A DNA stretch of 64,000 nucleotides from Torreya grandis (taxonomy: Eukaryota > Streptophyta > Pinopsida > Cupressales > Taxaceae): the NCBI GenBank assembly GCA_037957365.1, contig JARHVA010004227.1:1202001-1266000 (forward strand). The letters run 5' to 3'. The position numbers were made by a program, and so were the translations under genes. Positions 12,541 to 23,339 of the stretch are shown piece after piece; position 1 is the first letter of the stretch; each line of letters begins with the position of its first letter. The notes under the pieces are model-generated. The model saw only the letters and a list, made by a program, of their open reading frames with translations, was not told the DNA's origin and searched no databases.

Positions 12541-14748
12541 TTTTGACTTTATAAGTCACCCCCATTCAACTAAATACTTAATGAGACCCTACAGATAAGT
12601 TGTGCACTTGCAATATCCCAAACACTCGAGAAAAATGTGCACAAACATTCTCTATCCATGCTCATGACTAGGACAATTGAGCACATGTCTATACAGTATC
12701 AAATTAATTATTTGTGCCCACCAAGAGTTCTTAATGCACAACTCAGTGCAAGATTATTTGGTGCATAAATCAAGATGCATGCAGGCTCAAAGATGCAAGG
12801 CCCCAAGGTCCCAAATGGTTGAGTAAAGGAAGTCTGTAGGGATAATTATAAATCATGAGTTCTATACTACCATGCATGATCCTACATCTACACCCTAAAA
12901 CTATGTAGAGTGTAATATAAATCCATACACAACCTTCATCAAAGACTCATAGTTTTGGCTTCCTTCTACTTCTATCACATGGCATCTTGATGCTCACTTA
13001 TCACAAAGAAGTTCTTAGTTTGCCCAGAAGTAGTGACAATTCTCCATGTGGTGGCCTAGTGCTCATCCAAGATAGGTTTATTTATGTTAGAAATTCAAGA
13101 TACACCATTGGTTTTAGGAAAGGCATTCCACATATAACACTTGGATTAAATCTACCAGATCCAAAAGATACCATGTGGCATCATCCTGAGAGCTCACATA
13201 TAAACTAGCCATTGAAATTCAAATCCATGGGCTACGTGTAGAAATACCTCATCTCATGAGAAAGTCCATTTAAATACAAGATTCCATACATCATAGTAGA
13301 TCCAACAGTCTATGAGATGATGCTGTATGTCCCAAGTGCAATGTGAGAGCCTTTTGAGAGTGACATGTGGAAACTCTCAACCATCAGATTTAAGACTCAA
13401 TGGTGTATAACTACTCATGGCCCCTTTTAAGGGTGATAGATGTCCCTCTAAAGGACATGTGTCATGCACATGTTTCTCTTATATAAAAATCCAAAGGAAT
13501 CCTCTAAGATCCTGACAAGATGATGCATTTCCCCATTCGAGTTATGTGTTTAATACAAAGTTGCCAATAGCTATCAACAAAGTGCCCAAGATCAATCAAA
13601 AAGTGCCACATGTCAAGAGGTAGTCAAAATTAGTTGAGTGGAACATAAGGCATTATCAGAGTAAGTAAATGCATAATCAACTACCAAACATCAGGACACA
13701 AGTGCATACCACCCTCTGACCTTATCAAGAAAATATTCCATTCTTCTAGGCATACATGTACCCTGACAAAATCCTACCACCAACTTCAGATCTGATCCAC
13801 CAAATAGAATTTAAAGGCATGGTCAAAAAATTGTAAAGGAATTAAAAGATGCATCCATCACCCTAAGTGGTGAATTTATTATAAAATAGGCTTGTTCACT
13901 ATAAAAGCCCGATTCTTCACTTGTAAAAGGGTCAAAATTGTTTTAGCAACTTCACATTGCTAAAATTTACCCTCCAAGAGCTCTTGTATTGGATAAATCT
14001 TGTAGATTAATGAGAATTAAGTTCACCTCCTTCCCTTATTTTGATGTTCTATGTGTTATTTTTATCTATTGATCCTTGTCTATGGGTAATGTTTTCCCCT
14101 CTCACTATTTTCCATTCCCAACACCTCTATATTAAACTTGGAACTCACTTGTAGGTCGTATCCTATGTGCATTTGGGTCTATGATGACATTATCTATGGA
14201 TTGTTTGTCATCCCTCTCAATGTCATACTGTGTTCACACACTTTTATGAAAAACACATATGTATTTTGAGTGTCTTTGACAAAATCTATGTGGAGACATC
14301 TTGTTCTCAAAATTATGTAGTGTGTTTATAACAGTAGGAGTGATCGCTCTATTCTGAGCACATCGCCTCTTTTAATTTCAACATATTTTAAATTTTTCCT
14401 CCCCTTTTCCCTCAAAAGCTTAGGTTTAGGCTAGCGGTATATTTACCTTTCTGATTTTTAGGCCTGCACACTAGTCTTAAACCAGGGGCATTTAGAATAG
14501 AAGGAATCTGACCTATTCTAGAGGCTCATCTCAAGGAGTGTAAGGGTCCCACACCTTGGAGATGTTCCCATTATTGTGACAAGATAAATAATGCTTGTGC
14601 ATGTAGCTGAGTGATAATACTTTTGTGCCTAATGCTATAGACTCTTATGCCTCACATAAGATCTTCGCATTGAGTGCCCCACCGTAAATCTCCCCCATGG
14701 CAAAAAACATCCATAAGTGCACATTTTGAATGATAATAGTTTCTGACA
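12541..14748 (+). repeat. 5' LTR of nested LARD-like element
   Basis: It aligns along its length with 16,921-19,020. Anchors are CACCCCC near 12,558, GGGCTACGTGTAGAAAT, and the distal GATGTTCCCAT...GCACATTTTGAAT block. The first bases TT are TG in the other copy; the end reads CTGACA. About 75 bp near 14,480-14,560 have no counterpart in the 3' LTR. Confidence 0.85.
13900..13907 (+). promoter_or_regulatory. TATA box in 5' LTR of nested element
   Basis: TATAAAAG about 1.36 kb into the LTR, kept as TATAAAA at 18,278 in the 3' LTR. Position and conservation suggest the U3 promoter. Confidence 0.6.
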
Positions 14749-16920
14749 TGATCAATCAGACCAATTCAAATAAAGATCTAGGGAATTAGTGTTACCCTTA
14801 GCTATTAAGTGTTGAAGACACTCCATAGAGCACCTGGTGACTCTAAATGTCCAAATCTACCGGTTTAAGTAGTTTGAATGCTTAATGGTATGTCTTTCCA
14901 CCCCCCATTCCATGAAAATGTTGTTGTCACACCTTCCCATTTATTATATCAAGCTCATGTGAGTGCTTATATCCTCTCCCTAGTTCATTCCTTGTGACAA
15001 CCTATCTATGATTCTAATTAGCCCTATGCAAGCTATGTTGCTCCCAATTTACATTATTACCCTACTAATCAACCTCAAGAGATCATCAATGATTTACATC
15101 ATGATTTATAGAGATAGATAAGGGAGATTTAAAGATATCAAGGGTATGGTAAGCAACAAGAAGAGCTTGCTCATCAAGCTTACACCCAACAACAAGAGAT
15201 AATGGAGTAGGATAGATTTGAAAAATAATGCTTGGCTAGGCAAATTATAGCTAAAGAAGAGAAGATGCATCAGTTACTTGTGCAAATGTAGAGAATTGAA
15301 TTGTAGCTAATAAACTCCACTCCTTACTTTCCTAGATTCAAGCAGGCTCCCCCTATGCTCGTAAGCCAGCCTATGGGGCAAAAGGTTTCATTCCTTAAGT
15401 TCCTTGACTCCAAGAAAAATAAATCCTTTGTGCCTCCAAGTAAATCCCCTATTTTTAAAGTGATAAGCTTCAGAAAGCATGTGCCCATGCCAGCTCAAGA
15501 ACCCATCCTTCTCTAAGATCCTCAAACATAGTAATGGCATCCTTATTGGACCATACATATTGGCTTCACAATTCCCAATATTATAAAATCCCCTCCCTCT
15601 ACACCAGTGGAGACCTCTTTCTCTCCCATCATCTCCATATTTAAAGGAGGACCAATTGCATGGAGCATAGATGTATTCTATGCAAAAGAAGAGGAGGGTG
15701 CCTCTAGTGAAGAAGAGATAATCATTAGTGGTCTCCTCTACATTGGCACATCAAAAATATCAACCCTACTATGAGAAGAAGATAGATACAATAAAATAGA
15801 GAAATAAGTTTATGAGTGAATGAATAAAGTGGAAGTAAAAGGGGAGGATATTAATGAGGAAGAGTCAGCCCACATCACTCCATAATGCATTCAAAAGCCA
15901 AAGCTAGTTTTCTCTTGGGTAAATGAGCTTCTGTTTGATGCTCAAGAAGAGGACCTTGAAGAAGAATCAAACCTTCAAGAGGAGTAAACTCCTAAGGAGA
16001 ATAATGGTGATCACCTCAAGATTAGCTCATAGACATAATCACAAGTGCAAGAGGAAGACTCATTTTGGGATGAGGTAGAGGACTTTTATTCAAAAATTGA
16101 CATTAAGCCATAATATATTAAAGGGGAAAACCATGAGCAGCAAGAAAAATAGGAGGAAGTGGATGTGTTCCTAACTCAATCACTTGGGTAAGTGCATCCC
16201 AATTAGTAGAATGATGGTGAAGCAAAATGTATAAGGGAGGGAAATTTTGATTGCTCAAAATTTATTTTGACATGAGGGTACCCTATTAGGTACCTAACTT
16301 AGTTGAAAGATAGTAAGAAGGAACCATCACATGTGCTTAATTTAGAGCACCAAATTGAGCATCAAAAAGAGCTGGATCAACTTGTCTATCCACTCCAATA
16401 CAATTTTATGCCTAGCCAATCGGATTGGGTAGGTGAGTTTATTTATGTTCTTATTTTTGGATAAGTGTATCACCAACTTGTTAACTATCTACTCCTTATC
16501 CATCTTGGGTTGGTTTCCCTTAAGCATGTAAAGCATATCAAATTAGTAAGAAAGGGTAGCTATTTTGTATATCTGGTCAATGGATTTATTTATATGGCCT
16601 TTTCATTGGTTAGTTTAGGGTAGGTTATATGTTTTCATTTTATCCAAGTACTTGAATGCACATTGTAAATAGTTTTATAAATTTATACCTTCCTCTAGGT
16701 GCCTATGGCATGGTTTGTGTCATTTTATTTCCTTGTTTTTTGAGATTTGCTTTCAGTTTTAAAAGATTGGCTCAAGTGCAAGGATATGTAGGTTGTAGAT
16801 GTCTTAAATTTTTTGAATGTAAGGAGTTTTGGATGCTTCTACAAATCCATGCCTAATAGATCACTTAAGGCTACCAAATCTTTTCTTAGCAGGCAAGCAA
16901 CCCATAGAGGTCACCAAAAG
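14749..16920 (+). pseudogene. Interior coding relic of LARD-like element, Gln/Pro then Glu-rich
   Basis: One plus-sense reading is traceable from about 14,900 to 16,600. An aromatic/Pro/Gln-rich start is followed by Gln- and Lys-rich helices (HQAYTQQQEIME), a Pro/Ser segment (SPPSTPVETSFSP), a long Glu-rich part (AKEEEGASSEEEIIISG; DAQEEDLEEESNLQEE) and then hydrophobic segments (near 16,440-16,620). Nearly all interruptions are TAA or TAG, consistent with former Gln codons. The hydrophobic frame 16,656-16,856 (66 codons) adds another membrane-like stretch. No known domain is recognised. It could be a gag-like or accessory protein of a non-autonomous family. No convincing tRNA-primer site follows the 5' LTR. 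Confidence 0.5.
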
Positions 16921-19020
16921 TGTTGACTTTCTAAATCACCCCCAATCAGTGTAGGACATGTTGAGACCCTACAGAGAAGTTATTCACCTTCAAGATCCTA
17001 AGCACATGAGCAAAATGTGCATAGGAATTCTATATCCATGCTCATGCCTAGGACAATCAAGCATAGGTCTATGAAGTAGTAAAGCAATGATTCATGCCCA
17101 CCAAGAGTTCTTAATGCATGACCCATTGAAATATTATTTAGCACATAACTCAAGAGGTGCACAATTTCAAAGATACAGGGCCCCAAGGTCTTAGATGGTT
17201 GAGTAAATGAAGTACACAAGGAGTAGTATAAATCATGAGTTTCATTCTAGCATGCATGATCCTACATCTATGCCTTTGAACTACATAAAACACAATCTAA
17301 ATCTATGCACTACCTTCATCAAAGACTCAAAGTTCTATTTTCCTTTTGTTACTACCACATGGTAGCTCAATTCTCACATATCATGAAGAAGTTCTTGGGT
17401 CTCCTAAGAGTAGCACTAACTCTTCAAATGGTGACCTAACACTCATTTAAGGTAGGTTTATTTCTATCAGAACTTCAACCTATGTCATTGGTTGGAGGAA
17501 ACACACTATGTGCATGACACTTGAAACAAATCTACCAAATTCAAAAGATACCACATGGCATCATATTGAGAGCTCACAAATGAAATAGCTATTGAAATTC
17601 AAATCTATGGGCTACGTGTAGAAATCCCTCATCTTATGAGTAAGTCCATTCAAATTTGAGCTACCACGTATATCAATAAATCTAGTAGTCTACAAGATGA
17701 TGCCCTGTGTCTCAAGTGTAATGTGAGATCCTTTCAAGAGTGACATGTGGAAACTTTAGACTGTTAGATCTAAGACTCCATGGTGTAAAACTATTCACGA
17801 CTCATTCCAAGGGTGAAAAATGTCCCTTTAAAGGACATGTGTCATGCCTATGTTGCTCTTAGTTGATAATCCAAAGGACTCATTTGAGATCTCACTGAGA
17901 TGATGCATGTACCCATCCAAGCTACATGTTTAATATAAAGTTACCAATAACTATCAATAAAGTCCCTGAGATCAATCAAAAAGTGCCATGTCAAGAGATA
18001 GTTAAAAATAATTGAGTAGAGCCCAAGCTTTTATTAGAGTAATTAAATGCATAAGTGGCTACCAAACATCAGGACAAAAGTGCATGCCACCCTTTGACTT
18101 TATCAAGAAAATATTCCATTCTTTTATACACACGTGTACCCTAATAGAATCTTACTACCAATTTTATATCTGATCCACTAGATAGAATTCAAGGGCATGG
18201 CCGCAATTCTATAAAGGAATTAAAAGCTACACCCATCACCCAAAGTGGTGTATTTATTGTAAAATAGGTTTTTTCACTATAAAATCTTGGTTCTTCACTC
18301 GTAAAAGGGTCAACATTTTTTTATCAACCTCATGATACTAAAATTTTCCCTCCAAGATCACTTGTATTGGCTAAATCTTATAGATTAATGAAAATTTTAT
18401 TCACGTCTTTTCATTCTTTTGATGTTTTGTGTGCTATTTGTGTCTATTGATCCTTGTTTATGGGTAATGTTCACCCCTCTAACTATTGTCCATTCCCAAA
18501 ACCTCCTCATTGAACTCAAAACTCACCTGTAAGTCATATCTTATGTGCATTTAGGTCTGTGTTGATATTATCTATAGATCATTTGTCATCCCTCTTAGTG
18601 TCACACTATGTTCCTATGCCTCTATGCAAAACACATGCATTTTGAGTGTCTTTGGTAGAATCTATGTGGAGACATCTTATTCTCAAAGTTTTGTAGTGTG
18701 TTTATGGCATTAGGAGCACTCATTCTATTTTGGGCACATTGCCTCTTTTACTTTTAGCATCTCTTACCTTCTTCTTCCCTTTTTCCCTCAAAAGTTTAGG
18801 TTTATGATAGCGATAGATTTACCTTTCTACTCTTTAAGCCTATGCTTTGGGGATGTTCCCATCATTATGATGAGACAACCAATGCTCATGCACATAGCTA
18901 AAAGATAATACTTTCATGCCCAGTGCCATAGATTCTTGCATGACCTTCATGCTAAGCACCCCGCTGTAAAACTCCCCCACACCATAAAACATCCACAGTT
19001 GCACATTTTGAATTAAAATA
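16921..19020 (+). repeat. 3' LTR of nested LARD-like element
   Basis: It starts TGTTGACTTTCTAAATCACC and parallels the 5' LTR through to GCACATTTTGAAT near its end, where ATA replaces the expected terminal CA. It lacks about 75 bp present in the 5' LTR near 14,480-14,560. The preceding polypurine tract is weak (AGAGGTCACCAAAAG). Confidence 0.85.
18278..18284 (+). promoter_or_regulatory. TATA box in 3' LTR of nested element
   Basis: TATAAAA in the position equivalent to 13,900 of the 5' LTR. Confidence 0.55.
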
Positions 19021-19560
19021 GTGATCAACATTAAGAAATATAGTTGAATTCACATTTTCATGGATTATAGGAAACTCAATGCTATGTGTATCACTGACCC
19101 TTTCCCAATGCATTTCATAAATGAAATTTGGGAAGGTGTTGTTGGATGTGAGATCTACACTTTCACTAATGGTTTTTTTGGCTTTCACTAAATGTAAATT
19201 GTTGAAGAAGATAAAGAAAAAATAATCTTTGAAACTGAATGGAGTTATTCTATGTATAATGTTATGTCATTTGGCTTAAATAATACACTAATAGTGTTCT
19301 CGTGCATTGTAGTGGAAGCCTTCAAGGATTTCAACCATAATTTCCTTTAGGTTTACCTTCATGACTAGACCTTACATGGTTTAGTATGTAACCATTGTGA
19401 TAATTTTTTCCTCATGCTTGAGCACTATCATCAAATTCAGATTTCCTTAAATCTTAAAAAGTATACATTTACCACCTTTTTGGAATCCTTTTGGGACACA
19501 TCATTTGCTAGGATGGATTAATGGTGGATCCAACCAAGATTACAATCATTATCCAACTTC
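19021..19560 (+). pseudogene. pol: Reverse transcriptase, central and C-terminal part (right of nested insertion)
   Basis: RT resumes in register: MDYRKLNAMCITDPFP (from 19,060), then FINEIWEGVVGCEIYTF, MSFGLNNT and VYLHD at 19,351-19,365. The catalytic Y-x-D-D box reads Y-L-H-D, so the first catalytic Asp is lost. SLNLKKYTF and a GHTSFARM-like segment with DPTKITII mark the thumb and connection. Multiple stops and shifts are present. The enzyme once copied element RNA into DNA. Confidence 0.88.
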
Positions 19561-19639
19561 TAGCTCCAACCACTCAATACAAGGTTCATGCCTCTTGGGT
19601 CACACTGGGTACTATCATAATTTCATTTAGGGTTATGTT

Positions 19640-20110
19640 AACATAACAACTCTAATGGAAGAATTACTCAAACGTAATGGCCTATAACTATGAACCACTA
19701 AACACCAAAAACATTTGAGACTCTAAAGGAAAAATTGATGACTGTGCCCATTCTCTAGTTCTTAGAATAGATGTAGTTATTTCATGTTCATGTCAATTAT
19801 TTATACATGGCATTAGGTGCCATCCTTGTACAGCTTGGTGAAGGAAACCTTGATCATCCCATTTATTTTATTAGTCATAAGTTCACACCAGTTGAATGAA
19901 ACTACTCTATTATAGACTATGAAGCCCTGTCCATGGTTTATGTATTCCATAAGTTTTTCCAATACATATTGACCACTCCATTTATATTCTATATATATCA
20001 TGAATTGCTCAAGTATTTGGTTCATAATCCAATGTTACATAGATGTATTTGCTGATGGATTGTACTAATTCATGAATTCCAATTCTCTATGGTCATGAAA
20101 CCAAGAAAAA
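19640..20110 (+). pseudogene. pol: RNase H domain of the plus-strand gypsy element
   Basis: MALGAILVQLGEGNLDHPIYFISHKFTPVE (19,806-19,895, seen in two halves) is the classic gypsy RNase H block. A YEALSMVYVFHKFFQYIL segment follows, matching the second catalytic region (ExLAMVxAxxKFRxYL). This domain degrades the RNA strand of the RNA-DNA hybrid. Stops are present but the motif order is intact. Confidence 0.82.
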
Positions 20111-20299
20111 TTAATTTTGGCCCAAAACACCTCTCACACATTCAATCTGGTGAATCAGTGAATGCAATAAAATATGATTTAATTAATGTTCAAATCTTCC
20201 AAGTTACATGCGTACCTAAAGAATTGGAATAAACTTTTACTTTTCTCGTAATAAACTCAGTGTCAAATCACCTTAGTACCCAATAAAATAAGTAATTGG

Positions 20300-21470
20300 T
20301 TATTCGCATTAACCCCTTCCAACTTATTGGAGGAGACCTGTACAAGTTAGGATGTGATGAGGTATTATGAAGGTGTATAATGCAGCATGAGCATGTTGAA
20401 TTAATTTAAAAAGTCCATGAGGATTTTACAGGAGGACATTATTCTAGTGACACAATAACAAGAAAGTTTCTACTAGTTAGGTTGTGGTGGCTCACATTAT
20501 TTAATTATGTTAAAACCTATGCATGCCAATGTAATATTTATCAACAGATAGGTAAAAAAAATTGATAGGATGCCATGCCCCTTAATTTTTTTCTTTCTCA
20601 TGAACCATTTTAAAAATGGGCTATTTATTTTTTTGGACCCATTCAATCTGCTACAAGATGAACTAGCACAAGTTATATCATTACTACCATAGATTATCTC
20701 ACACAATGGACTGAAGTAAAACCCACACAAGATTGTACTACTACTACCACTACTAGATTTTTATGGGAACATATCATCACATGATATGGATTCCCATTAA
20801 TTCTAATCAGTGATCATGGCACTCATTTTATCAATGCAATAATGCACATCCTCTTAGCTGAATTCATGATTTCACACCATAAGACCACACCATATCACCC
20901 TCAAGCCAATGGTACAGCTATGGTAATACATTTAATAAGATTTTAAATATTATTCACACTAATTGGGATGATCAGGTTTCATAAATCTTATGGGCTTACC
21001 AAACTACATATAAAAGGTTGAACAAAAGTACTCCTTTTAACCTTGTCTTTAGCACTGAAGTAGTTTTAACAGTGGAATTCCTTGTACCTTCCTTATATAT
21101 TGCATTAATTGGTATATTGGATGAATAATAATCCCTAAAGGCTCAATTGGATGTTTTAATTTAGTCTAAGGAAACATGTATTATCACACACCAGAGTCAA
21201 GGGGTTGAGAAATAAAAACAAAAAACCTAGCATGACCGACATATCAAAACAAAAGTTTTTCATCTTGGTATACATGTATTGGTATATGATTAAAATTTTT
21301 CATGTTATCCAAGTAAACTATGGATCTGATGGAATGGTTTTTTTATTATTCATGATATTTACCCAACAGACACATGCAAGTTGAAAAGGTTAGAGGGCCA
21401 ATTCCTTATAGGCCATTTTAATGGTAGTCAGCTCTAACTCTACAATTTTATGTGATAGTTTTAAGCTCGA
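20300..21470 (+). pseudogene. pol: Integrase with GPY/F tail of the plus-strand gypsy element
   Basis: The zinc-binding part is at about 20,380-20,560 (VHEDFTGGHYSSDTITRKFL; CNIYQQIGK, where Tyr replaces the last Cys). The catalytic core has FFGPIQSATR (20,630), LISDHGTHFINAI (20,800) and a well-kept KTTPYHPQANG (20,880-20,913). From 21,220 a WHDRHIKTKVFHLGIHVLVYD stretch, in two readable parts, and GFFIIHDIYP represent the C-terminal GPY/F module. No chromodomain follows. Integrase inserts the DNA copy into the genome. Confidence 0.85.
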
Positions 21471-21479
21471 TAAATAAGG

Positions 21480-22330
21480 TGTATGCCAATAGTTTAGTTT
21501 AGGACTTAGTTTTGTTTTCAAAATAAATTTGGCATTAGTTACATGCCTTTAGTTAGGTTATCTTTAGCACATGTGGTGCTCTCTTGTATTCATAACTTTG
21601 TCATTTATCACTATTAACTTCTTGAAAAATGAATCTCCTTAGGTATACCATGGGGGACCATACACATCTTTTAGTGTGGGGTGATTTTGAATATGGATAA
21701 ACTAATTAAGCCAAATGATATAAATAAAAGGTCAGGAGAAATCATCCATGATCAAAGAAAAGCTTATAGGACAAAGATGCATGTACAATGTGGTGCATGA
21801 AGGAGGTGCATAAGAGGTGGCACCTGAAGTAGGTGCACAAGAAATGGTGTATGATGGAGGCATGAAAGAGGTGGTGATTGACTCAAGAATGTGGGATAGA
21901 GATGGTAAAGAAAATGTTGTTACAAAATGGTTAAAATGGAAAAGGCATTTCCCATGAATAAAATTATAAATTTGATTTTTTTATTTATAGTTGGCATGCA
22001 TTATAGGAAATGTAAAACTTTCAAAGGAAGGATGGGACATTCATTTATTGAAGAAGTAGTGGTATAAATGGCAAGCATGTAAAATAGACACCATGGCATG
22101 TTGTTTGAAGTAATAATTTTTAAAGTGATGGATGATGATGTGGAGGATATTTAATGTAAAAAAAAATCCCATCTATAAAAGAACTATAGGGATCTCATTC
22201 TCATTTTTACTATTAAAAACTTCAAAATATTGCAAAGCTCAAACAAACGTGTACAAACAACAAAAAAAGTGTCTTTATAAAATTTTCATTGGAAAAGTGA
22301 AGCAAAGGTTGAGTCGAAGTTAATTCAAAG
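21480..22330 (+). other. Candidate 3' LTR of the plus-strand gypsy element
   Basis: A purine-rich GTGTGGGGTGA at 21,676-21,683 could be the end of a polypurine tract. Downstream are GGTG-rich short repeats (21,800-21,880) and CTATAAAAGAAC (22,173), resembling U3 and TATA of an LTR. No second copy was found upstream of gag, so this is only positional inference. Confidence 0.35.
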
Positions 22331-23339
22331 AAAGAGGAGTGGCAACATGACTATAGGAGCATGTGTGAGTGAGTCACAAGTTTAAAACACTATGCCTTCC
22401 ATTAGAGGTTGAAGTAGGAAATCTGAAGTATTTTGAGTTTAGAAAAAATGTAACAAAATGTATTCATTTGGAGGAATTGGTTAGCCATGCATTAACCTTC
22501 AATTACCCTGATTGGTGATGTGAAAAAATTAGAAGTTGAGTAGGAGGAGAAATCCATTACCAATCATCCAAGAAGTAGAGGATCATGATGGCACATAGTA
22601 AGGTATTCCTATTTTCATCCAAGAAAAAGGTTCTGGTGTACATTATGTGTAAGGCAATAACTTGGTAGAGTTGGCAGAAGATACATCTTTTGGGCAGGAA
22701 CCAAAGATGGTGCATGTAGGGAAGAAGGCTGTCATAACATGACCTTCACCTTCAATTTTGATTAAATAAATATAGTACCCTAAAAAGGTATTGCATGTGG
22801 ATAATTGAGAATCTAAGGTTTCCACTTTTCAAGTACTTGACTAAAATCATTGCCAATATAGGAACAAGGGTGACTTATGATGAGATTACCAAATTGAGCA
22901 TTAAAACACAAAGAACAAGGTCACTTATGATCTCATAGTTTATAATTTTATGGAGGATGTGGGCATGCTTCAACTCTTCCAAATGCCATAATTTAGGAAA
23001 CCACAAGAAGCAGTTTGATTTTTGATATCATGCATCCACAAAGACTACATTTGATTTGTAGGGTACAAATTAGGATTACTCCCCAATAGATAAGAGGAGT
23101 AATAGGGTTACCATGTTCAGGATCTAATATCCATGTGGATCTTAAATATAAATATGTTATTTATAAAACAAAAATGACATGAAGTATAAGGAGGGTCATG
23201 CCATGTACATATCAAGTCTTTTAGATCCCTTTATTTAGGTATTTATGTGCTTGGTAATGACAAAGTTAGGGTGTGTTGATAGAGGGAAGGAGGGCCATGC
23301 CATGTACATATAAAATCTTTCATCTAGTTGACACAATGC
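22331..23339. other. Unassigned stretch with a coding-like plus-strand patch and a direct repeat
   Basis: A plus-strand reading at about 22,540-22,930 (FGQEPKMVHVGKKAVIT; YPKKVLHVDN; SKVSTFQVLD) looks like former coding sequence but matches no domain I recognise. A 36-bp element GGAGGGYCATGCCATGTACATA occurs twice (about 23,191 and 23,289). Confidence 0.35.
23190..23325 (+). repeat. Direct repeat, two 36-bp copies 98 bp apart
   Basis: GAGGGTCATGCCATGTACAT at 23,191 and AGGGCCATGCCATGTACATA at 23,291, with similar 3' extensions. Decayed duplication with no function apparent. Confidence 0.6.

Larger units (their letters stand above)
12541..19020 (+). mobile_element. Nested LARD-like LTR retrotransposon lacking pol
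   Basis: Two direct repeats, 12,541-14,748 and 16,921-19,020, bracket a 2.17-kb interior. The element sits inside the RT of the surrounding gypsy element with a 5-6 bp target duplication. Orientation is plus, from a conserved TATA box in both LTRs and the sense of the internal frame. The interior has a Gln/Pro- and Glu-rich decayed frame and nothing resembling protease, RT, RNase H or integrase, so it must have moved in trans, like LARD-type elements. LTRs differ by roughly 15-20% in stretches compared by eye, implying an old insertion. The exact 3' end is uncertain by up to 10 bp because TGATCAA occurs at both inner and outer junctions. Confidence 0.85.
8591..22330 (+). mobile_element. Ty3/gypsy LTR retrotransposon relic, plus strand, split by a nested element
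   Basis: Domains in order on +: gag (capsid-like, two zinc knuckles), protease-like segment, RT, RNase H, integrase with GPY/F tail. RT is interrupted at 12,540 by a 6.5-kb LTR element and resumes at 19,021. Dozens of stops and frameshifts make it non-functional. A region with a TATA signal and GGTG-rich repeats follows the integrase (21,680-22,330) and may be the 3' LTR. No convincing 5' LTR was found, so both ends are approximate. No chromodomain is seen after GPY/F. It resembles the minus-strand gypsy element at 26,060-33,150 in RT and RNase H motifs. Confidence 0.85.

Noticed and set aside
14749..14765. Primer-binding site of the LARD-like element
   Set aside because: The sequence after the LTR does not start with TGG and matches no tRNA end I can name.
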